Positions 8,664 to 18,279 of a stretch of DNA of 54,478 nucleotides are shown here, piece by piece. Source of the stretch: Intrasporangium_A sp039812505 (GTDB taxonomy: Bacteria > Actinomycetota > Actinomycetes > Actinomycetales > Dermatophilaceae); the NCBI RefSeq assembly GCF_039812505.1, contig NZ_JBDIAQ010000007.1:1-54478 (forward strand), given 5' to 3'. Made by a program: the position numbers and the translations under genes. The notes beneath the pieces are model-generated. The model had not been told where the DNA came from. It did not search any database and saw only the letters and a program-made list of their open reading frames with translations. Every line of letters begins with the position of its first letter. The first letter of the stretch is position 1.

Positions 8664-10091
8664 TTGAGCACCACGATCCCGCTGGTCCCAGACGACCCGG
8701 AGCCCTTCGGCGGCCCGACCCTGCGAGTGGTCCCGACCACGCCCGGGCAGACCGAACACCTGACCCGCGACCAGTCCGGGACGACACTGCACGGCCCAGC
8801 CCCCGGCTGGGGCGTTGACAACCGGCCGGGCCGCGTCCCTGCGCCGGAGGCGATCCACCGGTGGGCGCGCGAGGTGGGCCGCCGCCTGCAGGCGCACGCG
8901 TGGGCACGTGGAGGGGACACGTTCGTCGATGTCACGGCGCTGACCGACAGTGGCCTGCCGCTCGCGCGAGCGCTCCGGCTTGCATGCCTTGGCCTCACCG
9001 ACGGGCTAGGCGGGCCCGCCGCCGCGACCGGGTGCCGCATCCACCTGGTCGGCCTGCCCGACGCGCCGGGTCTTGCCGAAGCCCGTTCACGAGCCTATGT
9101 CGATGCCCGAGCCGCCCAGCTAGCCCGTGACCTGATCGATACCCGCGCGAACGAGGTCACCCCAAAGGTGTTGGCAGGCAGAGCCGTCGAGACGGCGGAA
9201 CGATCCGGGCTGTCCACCCGGGTCTGGGACGCCGCGGATGCTGCGGCCGCCGGCATGGGCGGCATCATCGCGGTGGGATCCGGGTCACCGAACCCCCCGG
9301 CCCTCGTTGAACTCATATACCAGCCCGCAGGCGGCGAGCAGTCACGCCCGCCCGTCTGCCTGGTCGGCAAAGGGGTCACCTTCGACAGCGGCGGCCTGTC
9401 GATGAAGTCGCCCGCAGCCATGGTCGGCATGCACAGCGACAAGGCCGGCGCCGTGACCGTACTCGCCGCGATGAGCGCGCTACGCGACCTCGGCGTCGGC
9501 ACACCCGTCCGGGCACTACTTCCCCTCGCCGAGAACCTGCCCGGCACCCGCGCCACCCGACCCGGCGACATCATCACCATGCTCGACGGCGCTCGCGTCG
9601 AAGTCGTCGACACCGACTTCGAGGGTCGCGTCCTGATGGCCGACGCGCTCGTGCTCGCCGCAGGCACCCAGGCTGGCTCGGCCCCCGCGGCAGTCATCGA
9701 CGTTGCTACTCTGACCTACCAAGCAGTCACCGCCCTCGGCGTGGACATCGGCGCCCTGATCGCCCGCGACGACACGCTTGGGCAACGCTTGCTCACGGCC
9801 GCCGAACGGGTCGGTGAGCCCCTGTGGCCGCTGCCGTGGGCACCCCGGTACGCAGATCAGATCCGCTCTCGGGCTCCCGGTGCGCGGCTGCGCAACCACC
9901 CCGGTACCGACACCGGGCGGGCGCTCACCGCCGCGCTGTTCCTCGGCGCCTTCGTACCCGACAAAATCCCTTGGGCTCACCTCGACATCGCCGGCCCGGC
10001 GATGGCCGGAACCAGCGCAGACGCGCGCGCCACCGGCTACGGGGTCCGGACCCTAACCGACCTGCTCGAGCAGTGGCAGCCACTCCCCTGA
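8664..10091 (+). CDS. M17 leucyl aminopeptidase family protein
   Basis: 475 residues from TTG 8664, close to the usual ~480-500. The C-terminal catalytic domain carries all M17 metal-site motifs: 'GKGVTFDSGGLSMK' (catalytic Lys and Asp), 'MHSDKAGA' (metal Asp) and 'DTDFEGRV', the counterpart of the canonical NTDAEGRL with Asn changed to Asp and Ala to Phe. The N-terminal ~150 residues are the shorter macrodomain-like part. It is a cytoplasmic, dinuclear-metal, probably hexameric exopeptidase that removes N-terminal residues. Beside the hydantoinase genes it could process N-carbamoyl or cyclic-peptide breakdown products; that is inference from position. It is divergent from hyuAB and followed after 69 bases by an SDR gene in the same direction, so the two probably share a transcript. 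Confidence 0.9.
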   Translation: MSTTIPLVPDDPEPFGGPTLRVVPTTPGQTEHLTRDQSGTTLHGPAPGWGVDNRPGRVPAPEAIHRWAREVGRRLQAHAWARGGDTFVDVTALTDSGLPLARALRLACLGLTDGLGGPAAATGCRIHLVGLPDAPGLAEARSRAYVDARAAQLARDLIDTRANEVTPKVLAGRAVETAERSGLSTRVWDAADAAAAGMGGIIAVGSGSPNPPALVELIYQPAGGEQSRPPVCLVGKGVTFDSGGLSMKSPAAMVGMHSDKAGAVTVLAAMSALRDLGVGTPVRALLPLAENLPGTRATRPGDIITMLDGARVEVVDTDFEGRVLMADALVLAAGTQAGSAPAAVIDVATLTYQAVTALGVDIGALIARDDTLGQRLLTAAERVGEPLWPLPWAPRYADQIRSRAPGARLRNHPGTDTGRALTAALFLGAFVPDKIPWAHLDIAGPAMAGTSADARATGYGVRTLTDLLEQWQPLP

Positions 10092-10160
10092 ACCGGGCGG
10101 CCGCCGCCGGACCCCACCCCTCGCACGAGCCGACAACCACGAAACGAAGGAGCCCCACAG

Positions 10161-10856
10161 ATGACACGCACCGCACTGGTAGTGGGAGCCGGCCAGGGCA
10201 TGGGCCGTGCAATAGCCTGCCGCCTCGCGGCCACCACCGGCACCCACGTACACCTCGGCGGACGCACCACGGGAAAGCTTCGCGCGGTCGCCGACGAGAT
10301 CCAGAACGCGGGCGGAAGCTGCGAGGCCCTCCCCTTCGACGCCACCGACCGCGACCAAGTAGAAGCAGCGATCGGCGGCATCGGCACCCGGCTCGACATC
10401 GTCGTCCACACGGTCGGGCGCAGCATGATGCGCTCCTTCGACGAGACCACGGTGCAGGACTGGGAGGAGCAGATCAGCGCCAACCTCAGCTCGGCCTTCC
10501 ACGTGGCCCAGGTAGCATTGCCCCTGCTCCGGGCCAGCGACAACCCCAGCCTCATCCTGATCACCTCGAAAACAGCCCTGAAGGGCTACCCCGTCGTGGC
10601 CTACTCCGCAGCCAAGGCCGGCGTTCTCGGCATGGCACGCGCCCTCTCCGTCGAGCTCGCGCCAGAACGCATCCGCGTCGTCCCGATCTGCCCCGGCCCC
10701 GTCGACACCCCGATGCGATGGGCGGCCACACCCGACATGGACCGTAGCCTCGTCATCGGCGTGGAGAACATCGCGGCCACGGTCGCCTACCTCGTCGACC
10801 TCGAACGCGGCGTCACCGTCGACACACTCCTCGTCCAATCAGCACAGTACGACTGA
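10161..10856 (+). CDS. Short-chain dehydrogenase/reductase (SDR, classical)
   Basis: 231 residues starting at ATG 10161 after the Shine-Dalgarno GAAGGAG. It has the classical NAD(P)-binding glycine motif 'GAGQGMG' near the N-terminus, the Ser of 'LILITSKTALKG' (about residue 137), and the catalytic pair in 'YSAAKAG'. After the active site comes 'CPGPVDTPM', the conserved PG motif. It is a soluble oxidoreductase of a hydroxyl/keto substrate. Arg in 'GGRTTGK' after the second strand suggests preference for NADPH, an inference. The substrate is not readable. It is the last intact gene of the catabolic block; downstream sequence is decayed. Confidence 0.92.
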   Translation: MTRTALVVGAGQGMGRAIACRLAATTGTHVHLGGRTTGKLRAVADEIQNAGGSCEALPFDATDRDQVEAAIGGIGTRLDIVVHTVGRSMMRSFDETTVQDWEEQISANLSSAFHVAQVALPLLRASDNPSLILITSKTALKGYPVVAYSAAKAGVLGMARALSVELAPERIRVVPICPGPVDTPMRWAATPDMDRSLVIGVENIAATVAYLVDLERGVTVDTLLVQSAQYD

Positions 10857-10878
10857 CCAGCCCGTCATCCGAGAAGCG

Positions 10879-11364
10879 TCAAATACGGCGGGCCATGAAG
10901 CCAAGGGGTCGGTGAACATTGGAGGCCGGCACTATGGCGGACTCTGGATCTGGCACGGTCAGTCTGGAGTCGGTGTCCCGCAGCAAGATGGCCGCCTCGG
11001 CCACAACGCGGGTGGGGCCGTGACAACTACCGAACCACCCGGCCACCTCGGGTCGCACTCAACCATGTGCAGTGAGGCCCACCACAGATTGCACCGTCAG
11101 CAACCGGGCTGAGAGTTGGGTGGTGTACCCGATGCAGCCAAGGAAGATCTGGCCGGCGCCTGCCGATGCTAGCGTTCCGGCCCGCCGCCCCAGCTTGATC
11201 GACTGTGCCGTGCGTGGGTTCACCGCAGTTACGATGACTGGCCGCTCAGCCCAGCGTGCCCGGAGGTCGGCTCGCTGATCGGAGCTCGGAGGAAACAGGC
11301 TCATCTCAAACTCCTGCCCTGACCGGGTCTCCAAACCCAGACATGCCAAGCCGATCCTGGCCAC
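10879..11364 (-). pseudogene. Decayed gene with one in-frame TGA, family uncertain
   Basis: Read on the minus strand from GTG 11364 the frame is coding-like for 101 codons, hits TGA at 11059-11061, then continues without another stop for 59 codons to TGA at 10879-10881 ('RPEVAGWFGSCHGPTRVV' follows the first stop). The frame also runs upstream of 11364 ('RTTSDPGRD') to a TAA. The piece 'SAGAGQIFLGCIGY' is reminiscent of the AroM/racemase-type motif seen in proteins coded beside DUF917 genes, but this is weak. A single G-to-A change (TGG to TGA) would explain the break. The rest of 10,857-11,521 holds nothing else recognisable. Confidence 0.4.
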
Positions 11365-11521
11365 ATCGCGCCCAGGGTCGGAAGTGGTGCGCAGGATGAG
11401 AATGAGTTACTCAGACGAGGACGGCACGGTCGCGTAATCTCGAGTGCCACTTCGGCGACTCCGTTCGTTGGCTGCCTCCATCCGCGGGGGTCGACGCCTG
11501 GTCAAGAGCAGACCGGGGTCG

Positions 11522-13093
11522 CTATCGGGTGCGAGCCTCAACGTGATCCCGGTGTGCGATGGTGTCGTCGATTGCCCACCCGAGAGGACGGTAGGGGCGC
11601 CATCCTTCCGCGGCGCGGTCGGCGGTCCAGATCCTGGTGTCGTAGATGACCGTCTGGACGCCGAGGGAGTTGGCGTTGGCTTGCAGCCAGCGGGCGACGA
11701 CCCAACCGGACTGCCGCCCGGTGGGGGTCCGGAAGATGGGGATGGGCACATCGATGGTGTCAGGCCGGGTGGCGGTGGCCGTGGGGTCGATGCCGGGGAA
11801 GGCGGCTACGGTGCACCGGATGACGCGCCGTGCGGGCGCGGTGGCCTGCTTCTCCGCCGGCAGGCGGGTCGGGGCGCAGGCGCTGGCTGGGGCGCCGGGC
11901 ATGGTCGGCACAGTGCTGCCGAATGACCCATCCCCGGCAGGGGACGCGGCACCGTTAGGGGTTGGGTCGGTGGGGCAGGCGGCTGCGGCGGGGTCGGCGC
12001 CGAGGACGCCAGCCGTGTCCTGGCTGGCTCCCTTCAGGGCGGCGACGACTGCTCCCGCGTCGGCCCAGTACGGGGCGTAGGCGAAGGGGTCGGTGTTGCG
12101 TTGGGTGCGGTGCGCGGCGATCGTCGGGGCGAGCTGCCGGTAGCCGGGGATCTTCGTGAGGGCGTCGAAGAAGAGGCCCGCGGAGCCGTGCGGGTCGAGC
12201 CGGACCGCGAGGGGGCCCCACTCCGGGCCCTGCTGGAACGGGCCGACGGTGTCGCGGCGGACGGCGTCGCCGTGGGCAAGGGGCCGCAGGGAGGACTCGG
12301 CCATGCTGGTCATGACCCCGACGGTGAGGGTCCAGTCGTCCAGGTGGCGGGCCTGGCCGGCCCGGATGATGCCGGCCGCGACCTGCAGCTGCGGTCGCCG
12401 CCAGGTGCCGACCCGGGCGGGCAGCGATGGTGGCACACCGTTGGTGGTGGACGCTGCTGGTGGGGCGACGGGTGGGGTCTGTGCTGGGGCGGTGCCGGTC
12501 CCGTCGGTGGGCGGCAGGCGCAGGCCGTGCGCGGTGGCCCAGTCGCGGGGGTTGACCAGCTTCCCACCGGCCCGGATCTCCCAGTGCAGGTGGGGCCCGG
12601 TGGAGTGGCCGGTGCTGCCTTCGATGCCGATCCGCTGCCCGGCGGCCACGTGCTGGCCCTGTTGGACGGTCCACCGGGCCAGGTGCAGGTATCTGGAGGT
12701 GAACCCGCCGCCGTGGTTGATCTCGACGGTCAGCGCGCCCCACGGCTCGGGCCCGACGTAGGTGATCACGCCGGCCTTCATCGCGACCACGTCACCGCCG
12801 GCCGGGATGCTCGCCAGGTCGATTCCCTTGTGCGCTCGCACTCTCCCGTCGACCGGGTCACGCCGTGCGGGGTTGAACTCGCTCATCACCACGAACCGGC
12901 CCACCAGCGGGACCCGGACCGGTCCGCCGGCATCGAGCACCACCAGGCCGGCGCCCCCAGCGACCGGTGCGCACGCGGCCGCCGCGGCTCCCCCACCGGC
13001 GGCGAACAGGACGAGCATGAGGACGAACGCGGCGGGGCCGACGCCGAGCACGGTGAGCGCGGCGATCCCGGCCAGGACGATCTTCTTGCTCAC
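11522..13093 (-). CDS. M23 metallopeptidase with C-terminal transfer-associated domain
   Basis: 523 residues from GTG 13093, whose GTGA overlaps the stop of the upstream gene. The N-terminus is one strongly hydrophobic segment ('AALTVLGVGPAAFVLMLVLF'), a membrane anchor. Residues ~75-180 form an M23/LytM domain with both zinc motifs: 'HKGIDLAS' (H-x3-D) and 'HLHWEI' (HxH). A proline-rich linker follows, then a lysozyme-like/structural domain ('MTSMAESSLRPLAHGD', 'GPFQQGPEWGPLAVRLDP') and a C-terminal domain ending 'TIAHRDHVEARTR'. Such enzymes cut peptidoglycan cross-links so a conjugation channel can cross the wall. It is the last gene of the minus-strand secretion operon. The usual terminal HVHV motif is changed here to 'HVEA', so the last domain may be altered. 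Confidence 0.88.
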   Translation of the reverse strand: MSKKIVLAGIAALTVLGVGPAAFVLMLVLFAAGGGAAAAACAPVAGGAGLVVLDAGGPVRVPLVGRFVVMSEFNPARRDPVDGRVRAHKGIDLASIPAGGDVVAMKAGVITYVGPEPWGALTVEINHGGGFTSRYLHLARWTVQQGQHVAAGQRIGIEGSTGHSTGPHLHWEIRAGGKLVNPRDWATAHGLRLPPTDGTGTAPAQTPPVAPPAASTTNGVPPSLPARVGTWRRPQLQVAAGIIRAGQARHLDDWTLTVGVMTSMAESSLRPLAHGDAVRRDTVGPFQQGPEWGPLAVRLDPHGSAGLFFDALTKIPGYRQLAPTIAAHRTQRNTDPFAYAPYWADAGAVVAALKGASQDTAGVLGADPAAAACPTDPTPNGAASPAGDGSFGSTVPTMPGAPASACAPTRLPAEKQATAPARRVIRCTVAAFPGIDPTATATRPDTIDVPIPIFRTPTGRQSGWVVARWLQANANSLGVQTVIYDTRIWTADRAAEGWRPYRPLGWAIDDTIAHRDHVEARTR

Positions 13094-13764
13094 GCTGGCC
13101 CGTCCGGGAGCACGGCCCGGGTCACGACCCAGCCGCGGGCCGGGCCGGGCACCAGGTGGACCGTGACCGGTCCCGCGTCGGTCGGGACGGCGACCGCGAG
13201 CACGGCCTCGGTCCCGTTCCCGAGGGGAACGAGGCGGCCGGGACCGGTCACACGGTCCCACGGGACCGTGGCCGGGTCAGTGCCCCGGTAGTCCTCGACC
13301 GCCTGGGGTGACAGGTGCGGGGTGACCGCGGCCCACCATGCCGCGGCGGGTGTTGCCTGGGTGGGCCGGGCGTAGGCGCGCACGAACCTGGTGGCCCGCT
13401 CCACGGCCGCTCGGGCGGCGGTGGAGCCCGGCCTGGCTGCGATCGTCGGGGGTGCGAGCGGCTCCGCGGGGTCGGCGGGGCCGGCGTCCATGGGCGCGCC
13501 CGGTGCGCGACGGGCCGGATCGAGTGCCGACCCCGGCGTGGACACCGATGGGCTCAAGGATGGGGCGGCAGGCGGGGTCACCGACCCGTCCCCGGGGCGC
13601 GGCGCGGTTGCCGCCGGGTTAGGGGCCGTGCTGCTCGCTCCCGCGTGCGCGGCGGGCGGGGTGGGGCTGGTGTGGTCGGGGTGGGGCCACAGCATGGCGG
13701 CGCCTGCGGCGAGCAGGGCCAGCACGATCAGCCAAGCGCCGCGGCGCCGCGCGTAGCTGCTCAC
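13090..13764 (-). CDS. Membrane-anchored accessory protein of the type IV secretion operon
   Basis: 224 residues. One hydrophobic segment near the N-terminus ('GAWLIVLALLAAGAAML') is followed by a ~80-residue Pro/Ala/Ser/Thr-rich linker and a small C-terminal domain with 'ATRFVRAYARPTQATPAAAW' and a beta-rich end. This layout (anchor, disordered spacer, small extracytoplasmic domain) is common for accessory subunits in actinobacterial conjugation operons. It overlaps the genes on both sides by 4 bases, so it is certainly part of the operon. No enzymatic motif is visible, and I do not recognise a named family. Confidence 0.75.
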   Translation of the reverse strand: MSSYARRRGAWLIVLALLAAGAAMLWPHPDHTSPTPPAAHAGASSTAPNPAATAPRPGDGSVTPPAAPSLSPSVSTPGSALDPARRAPGAPMDAGPADPAEPLAPPTIAARPGSTAARAAVERATRFVRAYARPTQATPAAAWWAAVTPHLSPQAVEDYRGTDPATVPWDRVTGPGRLVPLGNGTEAVLAVAVPTDAGPVTVHLVPGPARGWVVTRAVLPDGPA

Positions 13765-15728
13765 GGCAGGCTCCCGGGGGGTCGGCGTGGCGGGTTGGCG
13801 TTCAGGCGAGCCTTGACCCGGTCGCCGGGCTCACGCTGCGGGCCGGGTGCCTCTGCTGGGTGGGGCTCGCCGGCGGCGGGTGAGCCCGGGGGTAGCGGGC
13901 CGGGTCGGGGTGGGCGCGAGGGGGAGGTCGCCGGCGGTGGTGTCGGGGCCGGGACGCCCGGGCGGGAGGTGCGGCCTTTCTCGAACGGGTCCGCCGGGGG
14001 CTGCTGGTGGGTGAAGCCTGCCGGTCCGTGTGGAGTAGCTGGGGTGTCTGGTTGGGTGGGTGGGGTGGTTCGCTTCCCGGTGGCGCGGCCGGCGAACCGG
14101 GCGGCGGCGGCGAGGTTGTGCGTGTACTCGTCGCGGTAGGCGCCCGCGGCCGCGACGCGGCGGACGACCCGGTCGGTGGCGGCTTGTCGGCTCGCCGAGA
14201 TCTTCTCGCGCAGGGCCTCCGTGGTCTGGGTGGCGGCGGCCTTGCCGGCGCGGGTCCAGCGCGGCACCGAGACCGGGGCCCCCAAGGTGGTGCCCCACGC
14301 GAGTTTCGCGGCGGCGCCGCCGACGGCCCCGGTGACCCGCGCGGCGGTGCGCAACTGCTCGACGCGACGAGGCGGGTGGCCCGGTGGGGCGTGCTGCCCG
14401 GGTGCCGCGGCGGCTCCGACCGCGCCGACGGCGGCGGCCGCGGCGGGGCCGGCCGCGAGACCGGCCGCGGCCCGGGTGAGCTTGAGCTGGCTGACCGTCG
14501 CGACGCCCCGGCGGGCCGCGGTCAGCATGGAGGGGCGCTGCGAGCCGGTGGCGCCGGTGGTCTTCTTGGCGAGCCGTTCCGCGGCGGCGCGGGCCTTCTT
14601 GCGGTTGCGGGCCAGGTGGGTCAGCAGCATGACGCCGCCGATGACCAGCAGCAGGTCGGTCAGGAAGAACGCGAGGATCGGGTTGTACCCGCCGCCGCCC
14701 TGCGCGGCGGGTTTGACGGCGTTGGTGAACACCAGCTCGAGCAGCTCGAGCTGGATGGTCAGCAGGATCAGCAGCATCAGGATCCCGAACGCGCACATGG
14801 CCGCGCTGGTCAGGCAGCGGAAGAACTCGGTCCGCCCCTCGCCGGGGGCGATCGCGCGGGGGGTGTAGAAGAGCAGCTTGACGGTGTCCTTGACCGCGAT
14901 GACACCGAGCAGGAGCAACCCGATGGCGATGACGAAGGCGATGCACAGCAGCGAGACCGTCGAGGGGCTCAGCACGATCCCGGTACCGAGCGCGGTGATC
15001 CCGTCGACGGCCTGCGCCGCGCTGTCGCAGCCGGCCACGACCTGACGCACCCACGGCGCGTCGTCGCCGCGCGGGCCGGCGGCCAGCGCGTCATGCCACA
15101 CCTTGACGCACTGGGCCGACAGGGGCTTGCCGAAGTTGATCAGCTGGGCCGGCAGGTCGACGAACAGGTCGACCAGCCGGGCCCCGGCCGCGCCGGGCAG
15201 GGCCTTGCCGCCGGTGTCCTCGGTGCCGATGCTGGCGGCGGCGGACAGGCCGAGGTCGCGGGCCTGCAGCAGGATCCCGTCGGGGCCGGTGACGAACCGG
15301 ATCGGGTTGGCCAGCACGCCGGCGAACAGGGCGGCGATCGTCGCCGAGGTGGCCATCTCGGTCAGGCCGGACCCGACCCGGCCGGTGACCAGCAGGAACC
15401 CGGCGACCAGCGCGGCGACCGCGGTCATCAGCGGCACCAGGCCGACCTCGGCGATCATCGCCTGGATCGGGGTGGCGATGACGGTCAGCCCGTCCCGGAT
15501 GAAGCCCAGCCAGCCGAACCCGGCGGCCATGTTGACGACCCAGACCAGGAACGCGCAGACGAACCTGTAGACCCACCACAGGAACTGGGTCATCCCGACG
15601 AAGACCGCGTTGAAGCTGAACCCGAGCGCGTTGGTCTGCGGGTCCAGCGACAGCTGGTACTGGCTCATTCTCAGCCCGGCGCTCGAGAGCACGCCGAAGG
15701 TGTCGAGGGTCCCGCCGTTACCGGACAC
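13761..15728 (-). CDS. Polytopic VirB6/TrbL-like conjugal transfer membrane protein
   Basis: 655 residues from GTG 15728, overlapping the virB4 end. The N-terminal ~350 residues contain about seven to eight membrane segments, for example 'FVCAFLVWVVNMAAGFGWLG', 'VSLLCIAFVIAIGLLLLGV' and 'LLLVIGGVMLLTHLA'. The C-terminal ~270 residues are basic then Pro-rich and cytoplasmic or disordered ('GKRTTPPTQPDTPATPHGP'). Size, topology and position directly after VirB4 match the VirB6/TrbL class that forms the inner-membrane part of type IV secretion channels. Sequence similarity across this class is too low for a firm family name by eye, so the assignment rests on topology and context. Confidence 0.75.
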   Translation of the reverse strand: MSGNGGTLDTFGVLSSAGLRMSQYQLSLDPQTNALGFSFNAVFVGMTQFLWWVYRFVCAFLVWVVNMAAGFGWLGFIRDGLTVIATPIQAMIAEVGLVPLMTAVAALVAGFLLVTGRVGSGLTEMATSATIAALFAGVLANPIRFVTGPDGILLQARDLGLSAAASIGTEDTGGKALPGAAGARLVDLFVDLPAQLINFGKPLSAQCVKVWHDALAAGPRGDDAPWVRQVVAGCDSAAQAVDGITALGTGIVLSPSTVSLLCIAFVIAIGLLLLGVIAVKDTVKLLFYTPRAIAPGEGRTEFFRCLTSAAMCAFGILMLLILLTIQLELLELVFTNAVKPAAQGGGGYNPILAFFLTDLLLVIGGVMLLTHLARNRKKARAAAERLAKKTTGATGSQRPSMLTAARRGVATVSQLKLTRAAAGLAAGPAAAAAVGAVGAAAAPGQHAPPGHPPRRVEQLRTAARVTGAVGGAAAKLAWGTTLGAPVSVPRWTRAGKAAATQTTEALREKISASRQAATDRVVRRVAAAGAYRDEYTHNLAAAARFAGRATGKRTTPPTQPDTPATPHGPAGFTHQQPPADPFEKGRTSRPGVPAPTPPPATSPSRPPRPGPLPPGSPAAGEPHPAEAPGPQREPGDRVKARLNANPPRRPPGSLP

Positions 15729-18279
15729 GGTGCTCCTGCCGGGCCGGGTGCGCGGGCGGCGGGTCGGACAGGCAGGCCAGGCGTCGGGCCGGCACGGCGG
15801 GCAGCAGCATCTTGGCCCACCCGGCGGTCCCGTTGGCGCACGAGATCCACGCCTCCCCCTCCCGGCCGGCCATGACCCGTTTGGTCGACGGGTCGATCGG
15901 GGAGATGTCCTCGGCGAGCCGGCGCGCGTACGGCTCGAACTGCGGGTCGGTGTCGGTGAACCCGAGCCAGCGCAGCGTGGCGGCGGCCGCGGCCCGGTCG
16001 GCCTGCCCGAACGCGACCCGGGTCTCGAGCAGGCCGCGCAGCTCCGGCGAGCCCAGGTCGTCCACCAGCTGCGAGGCGAGCCACACCGCGAACGAGGCCC
16101 GCCGGGACTCGCGGACCAGCTCGAGGGTGGAGCGTTCGGCCTCCGGGGAGCTGGTCACGTAGGAGGCCTCGTCGGCGACCACGACGGTGAACCGGGACCG
16201 GTCCCGGTAGGCCTGGATGCGGGCCACCCCCATCAGCAGCGCGTAGTAGGCGCGGCCGAACAGCTTGGGCCCGCGCAGCTGGTCGAACTGGTGGGTCAGG
16301 GACAGCTCGCCGGCGCTGGGCAGCTCGAGGCCCGCGGTGCGGAAGATGACCAGGGCGCCGGTCAGGTCCGGGACCGGCAGGCCCGCCTCGAACACGGCCC
16401 GGGCGTAGCCGCGCCCGGCGTGGACCCGGATCCGGCGGGCCACCGTGGCGGCGTCGGGCAGCTCGCAGGCCGGGGACTCGAGGTGCTCGAGCAGCCCGGT
16501 CGCGGTGTCGATGGCCTGCCGGCGCAGGTAGCCCGGGTCGAGCGCCAGGGCGAGGGTGGCGCCCAGGTCGTGGTTCGGGCCCAGCCCGGTCAGGCACACC
16601 AGGAAGTCGGCCAGGATCTCGGCGCCCTGGGCGGGCTCGAAGATCTGCAGCGGGTCCATCGTGTAGGCCGGCGCGGCCGGGTCGATCAGCACACCGCCGG
16701 GCACGTGCTGCGATAGGCGCCCGTACTCGCACTCGGGGGTGCGGTCGATCACCAGGACCTGCGCGCCTTGCAGGCACACGGCCAGGGTCATCGTCTTGAG
16801 GAAGGCGGACTTGCCGCGGCCCTTCTGCCCGGTGATCCCGAGGTTGCCGCCGATCCCGTTTTGGCTGTACCGGATCAGGTCGAGGTGCAGCGGGGCGAGC
16901 AGGCCCGGCTCGGTGATGTTCAGGCCCGTGAAGGTGCCGCCCGGGTCCCCGAGGCCGGCGTCGACGAACGGCACGGCCAGCGCCAGGTCCGAGGTGGTCG
17001 TCTTCTGCTCGTAGGCGCGCACGATGCCCGATCGGGCCACGCCCGGCAGCATGGCCAGCCACAGCTGTTCCTGGGCGGTGCCGGCCGGCCGGTCCGTCTG
17101 GCAGTCCGCGGCGGTGAACCAGCGTTGCAGCCGCTTGGCCTGTTCCTGGGCGGTGGGCCCGTCCGGGCCGGGGACCGCGAAGAATGTGGCGTGGTTCAGC
17201 TCGGCCTCGTTGGGGTCGTTCTGCAGGATCGCCTGGTAGTCGGTCAGCAGCCGCCCGGACTCGTCGAGGGCGTGCTCGCCGGTCGTGACGGCGTGCTCGC
17301 GCTGGTAGTACTGGTCGTTGAGGTTGGCCACCGCGGAGGCGGTCTTGCGCAGCGCGACCTGGCGGTCGACCTTGCGCAGCCGCACCGCCCAGTCGACGCC
17401 GGCCACGCCGCACTCGTCGATCCGGCCGAGGTACTCCGAGCCGGGGAAGCTCATCCCGTTCGGGGGGAACCCGGTCAGGGCGAGCATCGACTGGTAGGAC
17501 GCCTCCTCGAGGCCGGTGTCGATCAGGGCCGGGGTGGACACCTTCAGGAACCGGTGGCGCATCGGGTCGAGGCGGGCCACGGTCGTCCGGTCGTGGTCGG
17601 ACCGGCCGCCGACATCCAGCACGGGCGCCGAGAGCACCCGCGCGGTGACCGGGTGCGGGCGCGACTCGCCGGCCGGCTCGAAGGGGTCGGTGCGCAGCCA
17701 GCGGGCCGCGGCGTGCTCCCACACCCAGACCGTCTCGGCGACCGTGACCGGGGTGGGCCGGAACGGCGCGGGCAGGCGCCGCATGATCATCTCGGCCTGC
17801 TGCAGGCGCCGTTCGACGCGGGCCGGGCCGATCAGGGCCGGGGGCAGGTTGAGCGCGGCCCGGACCCGGTCCAGGCCGGCCGCGGCCGGCTCGGCCAGCA
17901 CGTCCCGGCCGGTGTTGGCCAACGGCAGGTACAGGTACCTGACCCGGGACCCGAGCGGGTACTGCTCGAGGGTGTCGAAGCTGGCCTCGCACTCCTCGAG
18001 CCAGCCCGGGTACTCGTCCCAGGCGGTCTCGGGGATGCCGGTCAGCATGTTCTGCACGACCGTCACCGGGCAGGTGGTGATCACCAGCCCCAGCAGCAGG
18101 GCCTCGCCGGCCGGCAGGGTGCGCAGCAGCAGCCGGTGCAGGTCGGCGACCGCCTCCTTCTCGCCGGCGCCGCGGGCGCCGTAGGGCAGCCCGGCGATCC
18201 GCCACCCGGCCCACACGGTGCCGTTGCGGGTCCAGGCGAGGTTGCGGTGCATGACGGTGTAGGGGACCTCGGGAGGCAT
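15718..18279 (-). CDS. virB4: VirB4/TraC-type conjugation ATPase
   Basis: 853 residues from the ATG at 18279 (TGATG junction with the upstream gene); an in-frame opening extends further but overlaps the PrgI-like gene and lacks support. Residues 1-400 form the VirB4 N-terminal domain ('VMHRNLAWTRNGTVWAGWRI'). The Walker A 'GQKGRGKS' is near residue 485 and the Walker B 'VVVADEASYV' near 700, followed by 'RRASFAVWLASQLVDDLG', the sensor-like segment typical of VirB4 and related FtsK/HerA ATPases. It powers assembly and substrate movement at the cytoplasmic face of the channel. It is the key marker that this operon is a type IV secretion system. The Gly-to-Arg change inside the P-loop (GxxGRGKS) is within family variation. 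Confidence 0.93.
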   Translation of the reverse strand: MPPEVPYTVMHRNLAWTRNGTVWAGWRIAGLPYGARGAGEKEAVADLHRLLLRTLPAGEALLLGLVITTCPVTVVQNMLTGIPETAWDEYPGWLEECEASFDTLEQYPLGSRVRYLYLPLANTGRDVLAEPAAAGLDRVRAALNLPPALIGPARVERRLQQAEMIMRRLPAPFRPTPVTVAETVWVWEHAAARWLRTDPFEPAGESRPHPVTARVLSAPVLDVGGRSDHDRTTVARLDPMRHRFLKVSTPALIDTGLEEASYQSMLALTGFPPNGMSFPGSEYLGRIDECGVAGVDWAVRLRKVDRQVALRKTASAVANLNDQYYQREHAVTTGEHALDESGRLLTDYQAILQNDPNEAELNHATFFAVPGPDGPTAQEQAKRLQRWFTAADCQTDRPAGTAQEQLWLAMLPGVARSGIVRAYEQKTTTSDLALAVPFVDAGLGDPGGTFTGLNITEPGLLAPLHLDLIRYSQNGIGGNLGITGQKGRGKSAFLKTMTLAVCLQGAQVLVIDRTPECEYGRLSQHVPGGVLIDPAAPAYTMDPLQIFEPAQGAEILADFLVCLTGLGPNHDLGATLALALDPGYLRRQAIDTATGLLEHLESPACELPDAATVARRIRVHAGRGYARAVFEAGLPVPDLTGALVIFRTAGLELPSAGELSLTHQFDQLRGPKLFGRAYYALLMGVARIQAYRDRSRFTVVVADEASYVTSSPEAERSTLELVRESRRASFAVWLASQLVDDLGSPELRGLLETRVAFGQADRAAAAATLRWLGFTDTDPQFEPYARRLAEDISPIDPSTKRVMAGREGEAWISCANGTAGWAKMLLPAVPARRLACLSDPPPAHPARQEHRVR

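Noticed and set aside
11059..11061. In-frame TGA read as selenocysteine
   Set aside because: No stem-loop of the SECIS type is apparent and no selenoprotein family fits. A nonsense mutation in a decaying gene is simpler.
14007..15875. Long plus-strand open frame opposite the VirB6-like gene
   Set aside because: It is a shadow of the real gene: the translation is rich in Gly, Asp and Gln with no recognisable domain and no ribosome site.
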